From: Tretioscincus oriximinensis
Lineage: Eukaryota > Chordata > Lepidosauria > Squamata > Gymnophthalmidae
Assembly: GCA_022410635.1 (NCBI GenBank)
Contig: JAJVDF010000254.1
Coordinates: forward strand, 484,263 to 548,262
Length of the DNA: 64,000 nt
Reading direction: 5' to 3'
The notes beneath the pieces were generated by a model. That model worked only from the letters and a program-made list of their open reading frames with translations, was not told the origin of the DNA and did no database searches. The first letter of the stretch is position 1, and each line of letters opens with the position of its first letter. The translations under genes and the position numbers were made by a program. Of this stretch, positions 53,372-63,304 are shown piece by piece.

Positions 53372-53543
53372 ACACATGTACATATACATATACGTATACA
53401 TAAAGAAGTATAAAAGCATTCCCATTGGGGGTTACCTCACTGAATCATGGAGTCCATTATTTCATTTTGCCCTGAGAGACTTTTATGCGCCTTATGACCA
53501 ATATGTGGGAAGATCAGAACACAGGAAAGTCTCATGTACTCAC

Positions 53544-53652
53544 CGAGGTTGTCTGTCACCTGATAGGAATCCTGGAAGTCTTTCATGCGAAACCCTATGA
53601 CATCAATGAAGTCTTCCACTAGCCTAAACAGCTCCTTCACATTTGGTCCCAT
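53544..53652 (-). CDS. ADGRB1: ADGRB1 exon c: GAIN subdomain A helices
   Basis: A 109 nt exon, entering in phase 0 and leaving after the first base of a codon. The acceptor is tttgcag before ATG and the donor is CTCG followed by gtgagt. It encodes [15 protein letters not shown], then [20 protein letters not shown]; the split last codon becomes Val with the next exon (G plus TC). The initial ATG is an internal methionine, not a translation start. An apparent open frame running past the donor into the intron is an artefact. The residue pattern is very close to vertebrate BAI1. Confidence 0.96.
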
Positions 53653-53779
53653 CTGCAAAGGTATTGGAAATTTGGAGGTGGGGTAGAGTGAACATAATCA
53701 CCAGTAATGCAAGGTAAAAGTGGTTCTTTCTCTATTTGCACATACATAAATCTCTCAGAAGAAAACTANGTTGCAAGGT

Positions 53780-54270
53780 TTTAATATATTGAATAATGAC
53801 AAAGAAGAGAGGAAGGGAGGAAATGAAGAGGCAGAGGGATGAATGGAGGGTGTGGGGAAGAGGGGTGTGAGGAAGGAGATCGGGAGGGAGAAAGAAGGGA
53901 GGAAAAGTCAGAAAAAAGAGGGACAGAGAAATGTAGAGAAAAAGATAGGAGGGAGAAAGTAAGAGGAAGGGAGGAATGGAGGAAGGGCAGGAGAAAGGAA
54001 GGAGGAAGGGAGGGTGGGAGGGAGAGAAGCAGGGGGTAGGGAGGAATGGAGATAGAAAGATATAAACGAGGGGGGGAGGGAGGAAGGAAGGAAGGAAGGA
54101 TGGAAAGGGAGGAAAGAGGGAGGGAGGAAGAAAAGAGAGGGAGAGACAGGGAGGGTGGAGAGAGGAGAGAGGGAGAAGTGTGGGACCATGAAATAGTGGG
54201 AGAAAGATAGAAGCGAGGGAAGGAAGAAGGAAAGGTGGTGGGAGGGAGGAGGGAGGAAAGAGACCCATTG
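53780..54270 (+). repeat. Polypurine tract (GGGA/GAAA)n, about 480 bp
   Basis: Almost pure A and G on the plus strand (ggagggagaaagaagggagg style). Complementary-strand frames of 180-228 codons of Pro/Ser/Leu-rich composition are simple-sequence artefacts. Confidence 0.92.
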
Positions 54271-54735
54271 GAATCATGTTTTGTGGGGAACAAAAGGAAA
54301 GCAAGTGGTCGAAGAGAAGACTTAAACACAAAGGTTGTGAAGATTTTTCGCAGGGAGATGCAGGAACTGAATGAGAAGATTTCAGGACAAACAGGATGAG
54401 AGACACCCAGTGATACACGATGACATTATTCAGGAAGAGGTAGGGAAACTATTTCGGAAAAGGCCAAGAGATAGAAAGAGCAACACAGATACAAAAACAG
54501 AAGATGTGATCTAGCAAAGAAAGGCCCAGATGGGCTTCTGAAGCCTCTGCTAGCAGCCTTTTCTTTTCTGCCATAAGTGGGAAAGGGGGAGCCAGGTGAC
54601 CAGGGGAGATAAATTGGTCCCTGATGAGTTTAACATCAAGCTAGCAGAGCAAAGCTAAGGAGAGAACATTAGAAGGCCATGGGCTCTTAGACCCACTGAT
54701 GGAATCCCAGGATGCTTTTTCAGGCTTATGGGATT
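54271..54735. other. Intronic spacer, unassigned
   Basis: About 465 bp of mixed composition separates the polypurine and polypyrimidine tracts. No exon seen. Confidence 0.4.
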
Positions 54736-54841
54736 TTATGGAGCAAACGATATTCATTATCCTCCGTCCTCTCTTTTCTTTCACTCCCTCCTTCCATCCT
54801 CCCATCCCCCTTTTCACTCCTTTCTTTCACACCCTTATCTA

Positions 54842-54900
<59 letters not shown>

Positions 54901-55305
54901 GGCTAGCTAGCTAGCTATCATCTCCTGTTTTCCTTTTTTCTGTTATCCCTTTTTTCTTCTTTATTCACTTATTCCTTCTTCAGTTCCTCCCAGTGCTTTT
55001 TTCTCTCCTTTCTTATTTCTTCCACATTTCCTGTCTTCTTTTCTCCCTCCCTCTTTCCGTTCCTTCCTTCCTCCCTACCAACCTACCTATCTACTTACGT
55101 CTTTTTATTCCTTCTTCTCTCCTTCCATTTCTTACTCTTTTTATCACTCTTTCTTTTTTCACTTCTTCCTTTCATTCCCCTCTCTCCTTCCCTCCCTCCC
55201 TATCTCTATCTTTCATTCACTTGCACTTCCCTCCCTCCTGTTTTGTTTCCTTCCTCTCCCTCACTCTTCCTTTCTTCCTTTTTTCCCTTCTTTTCCTTAG
55301 GGTAC
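54736..55305 (+). repeat. Polypyrimidine tract with (GTCT)n microsatellite
   Basis: C/T-rich on the plus strand, enclosing about 15 units of TCTG/GTCT at 54838-54900 and gctagctagctag at 54902-54916. Confidence 0.92.
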
Positions 55306-55763
55306 ATCCCAGAGGAAGGTGGTTTTTATGAGAATACCTAACACAGAGGGAACGGACGCAAATCCCACTTTCAACATACATCCTGGTTGATGTAGTACAA
55401 ACTCTGTTTTTCTTTGGAGAGAAAAAAAATCCAGGGTGATTTTCATTTAAGAACTGGAAAAAAATTGATAACAGAAGCCCCATTATTATGAAAGTAATCC
55501 CCAGAAAAACCTAAGCAGAGCACCATCAGCTGTGTATAAACAGGTCAGGCAGCCCTGGGTCTACTTCTGAAAATTGGAAAAAAATAATCTCCTTTCTAAT
55601 TCTGAGCTACTTACCTCNCCATGCTAATCCTCTCTTTCCTTGGGCATTTCCCTCCTCAGCTCCCAACAGACACACTGATGATATTCCTGATCTTTTGGAG
55701 GAAACACTGGCCCCCAAGGAAGTTTCTGACCCATGGAAGCCTGAGCATCATTCTGGCCTTGTT
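55306..55763. other. Unassigned intronic sequence
   Basis: No family recognised. Confidence 0.35.
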
Positions 55764-55914
55764 CCCACTGAGCATTTTTCTGGGCTACATCTCAGAATAG
55801 GAGACTGCCATCTACATGCTAGTGTGGACTATGGCAGTCCCCGAATGGGGCCTGCCATAATCTACAATTGCATGTAGATGGCCAAACTCTGTACCGAGAT
55901 ACAGCTCAGTGGGG
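55764..55914. mobile_element. Fold-back MITE, best complete copy
   Basis: The left arm reads cccactgagcatttttctggg, catctacatgctagtgtgg, actatggcagtcccc. The right arm is its imperfect complement (ggggcctgccataatctac, catgtagatggccaaac, gctcagtgggg). The whole element is a 150-bp hairpin with almost no loop and no coding capacity. Confidence 0.82.
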
Positions 55915-55974
55915 CCTGTGCTTGGTCCCTTTCCTAAGAGGAGGATAATTGTATGGATGGGAAGGTTTCAAAAC

Positions 55975-56225
55975 CCAGTTTGGTATAATGGTTAGAGTGT
56001 TGGACTCTTATCTGGTAGTCTCCCGGTTCGATCCCACACTCCTCCACAAAGCCAGCTGGGTGAGTTTTGGCCAATCACAGATCTTTAGATCTCTTTCAGC
56101 ACTGCCTATTTCATAGGGCATCTGTTGTGCCAAACAAAAGCAACAAAAGATATGTGTGCTGACTTTTGGTTGGCCACCCTTAGATCTTTGGGTATAGNGT
56201 GGGGTATAAATATAAATAAATCATT
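55975..56225 (+). mobile_element. tRNA-derived SINE (family 1), sense
   Basis: agtttggtataatggttagag (A box), cccggttcgatcccac (B box), ctgggtgagttttggcc, then an L2-like 3' end (gatctttgggtatag, ggggtataaatataaataaa). Confidence 0.85.
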
Positions 56226-56234
56226 TATATATCT

Positions 56235-56755
56235 ACATGTATCCATGTAGAAGGGGAAAAAATGTTGTTTTATCCAGAAGAGGTGGTGGTAGATAGCATC
56301 CTCAATAGTTTTAAAGCAGGGTTAAAGAAATCAAGGGTATAGATAGCTAATAGGATGGATTTTTTTATCCTGCCTCTGGAATGGAGCAACAGGCAAGATT
56401 CCCGAAATGCCATTTGCAGGGAGTTATAAACAGGTGAAGGTTTTCCTTTTTTCTGCTTGAGATGTCCAAGTGCAACCTGTAGGGTTCTGTGTGAGTCAAT
56501 AGGCTGGACTAAATGAGTTGTGGCTTGATACAGTAGGGCCTCTCTTGATGCTACCTCTGAGATAGAGCAACAGGCAGGATTCCTGAAATGCCATTTGCAG
56601 GGCATTGAAAACAGATGAAGATTTTGCCTTCTTCTGTTCCAGACTGCCCTGGTGCAATCTGGTGGACCTCTGTGTGAGGCAGAATGCTGGACTAGATGGG
56701 CTCTGACCCAATTCANCAGGACTCTTCTTATGTTCTTATGTTCTAAATGTAGTGC
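56235..56755 (+). repeat. CR1 (TTCTTATG type) 3'UTR, with an internal partial duplication
   Basis: agaggtggtggtagatagc, gaatggagcaacaggcaag, atgccatttgcagggagtt. A second, parallel 3'UTR segment (56555-56755) ends gactcttcttatgttcttatg. Two CR1 ends lie head to tail. Ends 80 bp from exon b. Confidence 0.82.
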
Positions 56756-56836
56756 ATTAGGTGTAAAACAAAGAACTACATACATGGATACAAAAGTCAA
56801 CACCCACCCACCAAAACCTAGAGAGAATGATCATAC

Positions 56837-56905
56837 CAACTGGGCCTCTTCCCACTTGTCTCGGTTATCTTCTGTCAATATGTTGCTGATTATCTGGACA
56901 ACGTT
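56837..56905 (-). CDS. ADGRB1: ADGRB1 exon b: GAIN subdomain A
   Basis: A 69 nt exon, 23 codons, phase 0 to phase 0. The acceptor is cgtctttag before AAC and the donor is TTG followed by gtatga, a slightly weak donor. It encodes a helix ending in NRDKWEEAQL, which joins directly to MGPNVKELF of the next exon. Both the length and the two junctions match the BAI family. It is too short to stand out as an open frame and was found by reading the complement of the sequence. Confidence 0.93.
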
Positions 56906-56984
56906 CTAAAGACGAAAAACAGAAACAAGCAGAGATTCAGGGTGTTATTAGATGGCATGGTGTGCTGCACAAATAGAGACTATG

Positions 56985-57205
56985 GCACATTCTACAGTGG
57001 GCCTTATTCTGGATTGTATTCCTGAATGTGGACCTGTAAACTGCAGCCTATTCAAGTCCAATTCCCTTTAAACCTGTCTGTGCATGGAGATCTCAAGGAG
57101 AAGGTCTTCTTCTGATTTATTGTCTTTCAGAGGTCTTTTCTTTAGGATGGTCTTTTCAGTGGTGGTCTCCAGACTCTGGAACAGTTCCCCCTAGAGGCTT
57201 GACAC
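56985..57205 (+). repeat. Fold-back MITE half and L2 remnant
   Basis: gtgggccttattctggattg at 56997, then L2 coding words (ggtggtctccagactctggaac) at 57160. Confidence 0.5.
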
Positions 57206-57720
57206 GTGTCAGCTTTATATAGTTTTCTCTGCCGGGCTAAAAATTCTCTCTTTATCCAGGCATTTTTTCCTGATGAAAAGGTGGCTGGTTGGATGTGTGT
57301 GTGTGTGTTTCAGAGTTTAATGTGTTTTAATGATTTGTACTTTTTATCTTTTACATTTCTTATTCAGATATTGTCTGGTGTTAGAACTGGGTTTAGTGAG
57401 GCTGGAAAACCAAATTTGGACAGAAGAAACGAAACAGAACTGAATCAAAATTCAGTCTTCTTTCCCCCAAAACTAGGCTGCTTGTCACGTGCTATTTAAC
57501 TGAATTGTTCATATTTGTAAACGTGGGACTGCTTCAGTTTTGTCAGATTTCTGGATTCACAACCCACGTTGAGTTTCACACAAATATTCATGAACACAAG
57601 CTGCTTGATGGAATTTTTGAATGTGAATTTTGTACACTTCTTAGAGACATCTACTTCAATTCATCTACAGTCTCTTAAAAAAANCCTGGACTAAACCAAG
57701 AAAAAATGTTTTCCCTTGAT
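57206..57720. other. Unassigned intronic sequence
   Basis: (TG)n at 57295-57308. No family or exon. Confidence 0.4.
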
Positions 57721-57730
57721 TTCAGTCCTG

Positions 57731-57874
57731 CCCCACTTAGTGTTATTCTGAACTATATATCACAAGAGGAACCTGCTCTCTGCATGCTAGTGTTGGGGCC
57801 TGTCATAGACTACACTAGCATGTGGATGGCCAAGTTCTGTACTGAGATATAATACAGAATGAGGTTCAGTGCGG
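57731..57874. mobile_element. Fold-back MITE copy
   Basis: ccccacttagtgttattctg at the left; actacactagcatgtggatgg and gaggttcagtgcgg at the right. Same hairpin as 55764-55914. Confidence 0.75.
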
Positions 57875-58059
57875 ATAGGGTAGTCTAGTTCTTCAGAACT
57901 AAAATTGGATTAAAAATACAAGTCTGACAACTGACCCATATTACAGTAAGATTAGAATTATTTCTTGTAGAAGAGAATATATTTAAAATCCTTTTCCTAA
58001 ATTCCTGCAAAAATATTTTTGGCGGGCTTGTAGAAACAGAACATTAAACTGAGCATTTG

Positions 58060-58190
58060 GAAGAAATAGCCATGTTAGTCTTTGTCCAGAAAAAGTGTGG
58101 CACCATGAGCTTCCGTAGATTTGTCTATAAAGAAAATAGGCTTGTCTACAAAAGCTCATGTCATCTCCCTTTCTCTTTATTTAAGTGCTA
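58060..58190 (+). repeat. CTTCAGAT-type repeat copy
   Basis: gccatgttagtctttgtcc, gtggcaccatgagcttccg and ggcttgtctacaaaagctc. Confidence 0.55.
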
Positions 58191-58254
58191 CAAGCCCCCA
58201 TGCAAGACTCATTAAATGAGCAGTTTTCCCTGGAAAAAGAAAAGAACTAGGTAT

Positions 58255-58586
58255 TATGGATTATAGTAGTAGAAGAAGAAGAAGGAGAAGAAGAGGAAGA
58301 AGGAGAAGGAGAAAAAGAAGAACTGGGTTTTTATATCCCCCCCTTTCTCACATGAAGGGACTCAAAGCAGCTTAAAAGCACCCAAAGGCTTACACTCTAT
58401 CTTCTCCACCATGCTGTGATGGTCCCCATCTATCTAAACACAATATCTCACTTTCGAATAGCTGGATTGGTTAGAGATGAGGCCAGTAGAGGGTGCTCAT
58501 CCCTCTCCACAGCNGATGCAGAGCATCAAACATGGTATCTCTACTGAAGCACCAGGGCTCTTCACCGCTGTACCATTGTGCCTCTA
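58255..58586 (-). mobile_element. tRNA-derived SINE, antisense, with (GAAGAA) tail
   Basis: A GAAGAAGAAGGAG tract, gggtttttatatccccccc, aagggactcaaagcagc, cacccaaaggcttacactc; ends gcaccagggctcttcaccgc and accattgtgcc at the A-box side. Confidence 0.8.
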
Positions 58587-58813
58587 CAGGGTGCTTCAAA
58601 AATGTATACACACTTTGAACTTAGAAAATTTATTTACTGTTCTACAAAGTTAAATTTCAGGATTTCCCAATTTGAACAGTATTAACATTTGTTATTTACG
58701 TTTTACTTACATTGGACTTTAAGCTTCCTAGTTTCCTGAAATTTAACTTTGTAGAACAGTAAATAAATTTCCTATGGAAGTTCAAAGTGTGTATACATTN
58801 TTTGAAGTACCCT
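58587..58813. mobile_element. Mariner-like MITE, second copy
   Basis: TA then cagggtgcttcaaaaatg at the left; gtgtatacat and tttgaagtaccctaTA at the right. Long internal arms pair: tttactgttctacaaag with ctttgtagaacagtaaa. Related to 39092-39303. Confidence 0.85.
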
Positions 58814-58821
58814 ATATATTA

Positions 58822-58926
58822 TAATTATAGAATCATAGAATCATAAAATCATAGAATCATAGAATCATAGAGTTGGAAGGGACCTCCAGGGTCATCGGGT
58901 CCAACCCCCTGCTCGATGCAGGAATA
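58822..58926 (-). repeat. CR1 (ATTCTATG type) terminus, antisense
   Basis: (AGAATCAT)n tail at 58826-58870, then agttggaagggacctccagg and gtccaaccccctgctcg. It is cut off by the MITE at 58927. Confidence 0.85.
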
Positions 58927-59000
58927 CACTGCTCAAAACAATTAAGGGAACACTTTAACATTTAACACTTTAAAGTGTTCCCTTAATTGTTTTGAGCAGT
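58927..59000. mobile_element. 74-bp near-perfect palindromic Tc1-like MITE
   Basis: Arms of about 31 bp (ACTGCTCAAAACAATTAAGG and onward, ending cactttaa) are exact complements around a short centre. TA-containing flanks. It interrupts antisense CR1. Terminal sequence as at 32104-32171. Confidence 0.9.
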
Positions 59001-59265
59001 ATATATTGCAATTATAATATGCCTCCATATTATTATGCATAGATGCCCTATGGATAAAGAAATAAATCTTTAAATAGGGAGGGAGAGAGCAAAAACAAAG
59101 GTGTTATTGATTTGGTGAGAAATTTGTGATCTTGCATCAGGGGTTACTAGAACTGATTCCTAGATTAATAGATATTATCTCCAGATTGATTAGACNGGTT
59201 GGAGGCCTCTGAAGGCCACAGAGAGGAGGCAAAGGCCTTGTGTTTGTTTTCTGCTTTGGAATTCC
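59001..59265. other. Unassigned intronic sequence
   Basis: No family recognised. Confidence 0.35.
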
Positions 59266-59269
59266 CCAA

Positions 59270-59480
59270 AATAGTAAGGCAGAATGCTGGACTAGATGGG
59301 ATGTAGCCTGATCCAGCAGAGTTTCTCTTAAGACATGGGAGGCAGATGTGTCACTGATTACTAGGATGTCCAGGTACCACTTCCAAGATGGAGAGAACCA
59401 GAATTCCTCTAAAGACATTTTACAGGAGGTTGGAGTAGGTGAAAGTTCTGCCCGTATCATCTCCTTGAAAGCAATTGGTG
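59270..59480 (+). repeat. CR1 3' terminus pieces
   Basis: aaggcagaatgctggactagatggg, gatccagcagagtttctctta, then gaggttggagtaggtgaaagttc. Confidence 0.55.
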
Positions 59481-59484
59481 GCTC

Positions 59485-59835
59485 CTTGTAGGAGAAGAAG
59501 AAAGAGAGAAAGAGGAAAAGAAGGAAAAGGAAAAAGAAAGGGAGAAGGAGGATAATGAGAATTGGTTTTTTATATCCTGTCCTTCTCACCCAAAGGGATT
59601 CAGAACAGCTTTGCAAGCAATTTTTTGCCTCACTATTTTTCTATCTTCCCCACAACATTGTGATGGTACCAATTAATCTACTTGCAAATTCTTGCTCTCA
59701 AACAGTTCAGTTGACTAAGGCGAGTAGAGGGCGCGCACTCCTCTCCATGGCAAACACATGAGGCCTTAAAACGCCAACNTCTCTATTGAAATACCGTTGC
59801 TCTTAACCTCTGCATCACCGCACAGATGCAGTTTA
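59485..59835 (-). mobile_element. Diverged tRNA-derived SINE, antisense, with GA-rich tail
   Basis: (GAAGAAAGA)n, gaattggttttttatatcctg, caaagggattcagaacagc, actaaggcgagtagagggcg and a gttgctcttaacctctgcatc A-box-like end. Confidence 0.7.
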
Positions 59836-60540
59836 AATGGAGCAGATGTATTCTTACATCCTTTTCTTCCGAAGGCACCTCATTATTTATTGCGCATAAA
59901 CTGTTTCACTGCGTAATCTCACATGACCTTTCCTAGATTCATAAAATCTCCATATCTGATGTGCTGTGGACATGTTATCTGCTACCACATCAACTCTTCG
60001 CTTCCCAACCTTGAATATTCAGCCAGGGGATATTTATTTCAAAACCATTGATTTTCTTCTGAATTAGATAAGCCCCAGAGACACCACAAGAGAAGACAAT
60101 GGAAGAAGGTATAGCTAGCGTTTAAAAATATGTGACTTTCAGCTTGTCCAAAGGACAGACTCATAATTCTTTGGAACACAACAGCAGAAAGGTAACTCAG
60201 GAGAGATTCCAAGCATCTACCATAATCACACGTCACACCATTTCTCCTGTCTTACTAACCTGTGTGGTGCTATCAACCGTCCGCCAGAAAACCAATTAGT
60301 TCCGCATGGAGGATTTCCTGTTTAAATGCTTTTGCTTTTAAATGTTACATTCTAGTTACTGGGGCAGACAAAGAGGGAAGAGAAATTATGCAGATCTAAG
60401 GAAAAGAAAATAACAGGCCTTGATGGTGCAGGACTGGGCATTTTTGCTGGGAGATGGACAGGAAGAGATTATTTTTGCTAGGAAGGAGCGGTGTGTGCCC
60501 AGTCCATAGACCTAGCATCATAGACAGGGTAATCTCCATC
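59836..60540. other. Single-copy-looking block in the first intron of the set
   Basis: cctcattatttattgcgcataaac and cgcgtaatc-like cactgcgtaatctcacatgacc occur at 59880-59940. No repeat recognised. Candidate conserved non-coding sequence. Confidence 0.35.
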
Positions 60541-60553
60541 CCCCCCCCCCCCC
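60541..60553 (+). repeat. Poly-C run
   Basis: About 14 consecutive C, a likely length-variable site. Confidence 0.9.
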
Positions 60554-60555
60554 AA

Positions 60556-60910
60556 TCACATTTTCTTACAACTTCAACTTCAGAATCCTTCAGTTATACG
60601 TGGAAATGGCGTTTTCCCCAGGCTCCTCCGCAAGGCATCCGGAAAAATGTTGCAATGCAAACGGAACCCGCCGTTGCTGATCGTTTCTGGAAGCATCACG
60701 AAATGCTGCATCTCCCACGAGATGACGCCAGTCAACAGACCTGCAGAATGGCAGCTGGCTGACACGTGGGGTATCGTCTTCCTGGTTTCTCTCTGCAACT
60801 CCACACAGTGCCCAGTGAAACCCACAATTGCTTTTAGATTGCAGGTTTCACTCGGTTTCACCTGTCGTGTGGTGAGTGCCACATTGCACATCTTTGTTCT
60901 TTTTGTTGAA
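60556..60910. other. Relatively GC/CpG-containing unique block, open on both strands
   Basis: Contains several CpG (gaacccgccgttgctgatcg, catcacgaaatgctgc, cccacgagatgacgcc). Frames of about 100 codons are open in three frames, without recognisable motifs. I looked for the BAI hormone-receptor exon here and did not find it. Confidence 0.3.
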
Positions 60911-61285
60911 GCAAATTTTCATAGACTACATCTTAATATACTGAATTACTAGTGGAAAATGCACATAAACGTGGACTTGGGAAGGCAAGGGGTGAAAGAG
61001 GGAGTTGGTGGCGGGAGCAGGCAGACCTCCACAGTGCTNTCAGTGACAGTGGATTTAGGCCAGACACCGGAAGATACCCTCTCTCCCATGTTGGCCAGCC
61101 GGCCAGCCTATGACACTGTTGCTGGGGGAGTACCTGTCATGAGTCCAAAGTTCATTGGACCATAAAGATCAGTGGTAGATCTCAGCAGACCTCAGAATGT
61201 TAGACTCGGCAATATGCCTCTTATTAATAGTAGAGGTGTGTTGGTGTGTATTTTCCTCTCAAAGAGCATAAGATGTGGGACTTTT
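60911..61285. other. Intronic sequence with a composite-repeat edge
   Basis: cttgggaaggcaaggggtg onwards is unassigned. gagtccaaagttcattggacc and cctcagaatgttagactcgg (61140-61205) resemble the left domain of the composite repeat. Confidence 0.4.
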
Positions 61286-61495
61286 ATTTATTAATTTGTA
61301 CTTATATCCCGCCCTATACCTGAAGGTTTCATGGTGACCAACCATAAGGTGGTGCACATAGCTTTCGAACTGAGAGAGTTCTAAAGAACTGTGACTGGCC
61401 CAGCTGGTTTTCATGGAGGAGTGGGGAATCGAACCTGGAGACCTACCAGATGCGAGTCCAACACTCTAACCCATTACACCAAACTGGTTCTTTTA
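61286..61495 (-). repeat. tRNA-derived SINE (family 1) with L2-like tail, antisense
   Basis: atatcccgccctatacctgaagg, agttctaaagaactgtgactgg, atcgaacctggagacc (B box) and aacccattacaccaaactgg (A box). Confidence 0.75.
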
Positions 61496-61734
61496 ATTCC
61501 CTCCAAGCATAATTCTCTACGAAAACTAATGGTGCTTACCATTGTCTTGTTTGGCCCTAAGGTGCTAAGAGACCTTCTAGGTAGCTATTCCAACCACTGA
61601 TTGTCTTTAAGGTCAGAAGGTTTTTTTCTTATGTTTAACGTACACCTGCCACCTTGAAATTTCATCCTGATACTTCTAGCGCATTCTTTTGAGGAAGTGA
61701 GAATGAGGCTGATCCCCTTTTACTTAACTTATGT
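61496..61734. other. Unassigned intronic sequence
   Basis: No family recognised. Confidence 0.35.
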
Positions 61735-62250
61735 TATCCTTAACTTATAAGGCCCCAAACACCTAAAGGAAGGTCATTGCTGGCAGCAACTTGTCTGTCC
61801 TTTAAGATCTGCAGATCTATCTCAACAGCAGAGGGATTGGAGACTCAGGGCAGAGCTTCCTCGGTGGTTGCCCCCAGACTATGGAAAAGCCTTTTCCTTG
61901 AGGTGCATNTGTCACCATCACCGTATTCTTTCNGAAGATCTTTGAAGATGCACATCTTTCACCCAGCTTTTGGTGGAGGAAATGGTGTTTTTGTGCCCAC
62001 CTTTAGATATTGTTTTAATACGTCAGTTTTGAATTTTTGATTTTATTGTTGGTCATCCTGAGACCTTCGCATATAGGGTGGGATATAAGTATGAATGAAT
62101 GAACAAATAAATGAATGAATAAATGAATGAGTAAATGAATGCATTATAGAATAAATGAATGAATAAATAAATAAGTCAATGAATTATAGAATGAATGAAT
62201 GAATAAATAAATAACTGAATGAATGAATAAGTCAATGAATGAATAATGTG
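61735..62250 (+). repeat. L2 LINE 3' end with a long (GAAT/AAAT)n tail
   Basis: ccccaaacacctaaaggaagg, ggttgcccccagactatgg, cctgagaccttcgcatatagg, then about 150 bp of gaatgaat, aaataaat variants (62088-62245). Confidence 0.85.
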
Positions 62251-62985
62251 TCATCCTTTTAAATACTTCACGGCAGAGATCAGTTTAACCCTGACCAGGT
62301 TAGCTAAGTCTGCATAGATACTCGTTTTCCAAAGCTCCAAAGGTAGGACTCATAACCACAGTGTCTAATGCTGTCGACAAATTCATGATCGTATCATCAC
62401 AGAGACCGAGGGGATCATGCAGGTCATGTACTAGTATTCTAATTCTTAGGATGATTTTATCTTTTAAATAAATCCAGAGCCAGATAATCCTCAGCAGTCA
62501 AGCTGTGCAAAACATTCTTAATTTGGAACAGTTAGGGCATTAACCTAAAACTAAACACAAAACGATGCTTGTTTTGAGATCAGACCTGAAATGGCGCATT
62601 TCAGGCTGGACCAGTCGAGCTCTTTCAATGGCTGCTTTGTTTCAGTAATCCGTCTTGGGTAGCCCACTATTCCCCATTGTCTGNAGGGGAACAGTCCTAA
62701 TCCGCAATAAATGTGTAATAAAAATTACACATTTAAAGGATTACAAATTAAACCTTTAAAGGATTACAGGTGGACAAATCTGTCCTACATGTGTAATAAG
62801 GAAGAGAGATCATTAGGCTACATTTCCACCATAGAGCTTTTCTGGATCTGCCTGACGATAGCCATTGGAGGTCCGTTCACTTGTTGCATCTGCCTTCAGA
62901 GAAAGGTTGCTTGGGACCATTTCCAGCTGTTGACTGGGAAGAATGTTTCTTGTCTTTTTTCATGCCTCAGGTAGAGACATTTCAT
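62251..62985. other. Unassigned intronic sequence
   Basis: aatgtgtaataaaaattacac and cacatttaaaggattac form local inverted and direct repeats at 62706-62770. No exon found. Confidence 0.4.
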
Positions 62986-63060
62986 TTATTTTATTTATTT
63001 AGTGATTTATATTCCACCCTTCATCAATAGTCCCGGGGCGGGAAACAGAAAAACTAAAAA
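62986..63060 (-). repeat. L2/SINE-type tail, antisense
   Basis: (ATTT)n, tgatttatattccacccttc. Confidence 0.5.
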
Positions 63061-63304
63061 TGATAATAAAAATACACATTAATAAAGATTCCCTCCCTCC
63101 AACCCAGCCACCTTCCCTGGAAGGAGAGAATGCAGAGATGAAAGTGGCAGGACTTGAGAAGGAGGTGGGGCTTGCAAAGAGTCTGCATGGGAAGGGAGAA
63201 GGGCCAGGGGAAAGGGAGCAGGTCTATGTGGCCCTGTCCACTCTGTCTACTGTTCACCGATGTCTTCCTGCACCATTTACTTCATCTCCAACTCATATGC
63301 TTAC

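Noticed and set aside
53732..54418. 228- and 182-codon Pro/Ser/Leu-rich minus-strand frames
   Set aside because: They are the complement of a polypurine simple-sequence tract.
54838..54916. Origin or regulatory array
   Set aside because: A plain (GTCT)n microsatellite.
60580..60891. BAI hormone-receptor-domain exon
   Set aside because: The cysteine spacing and flanking residues do not match, and it lies on the wrong side of exon a for that domain.
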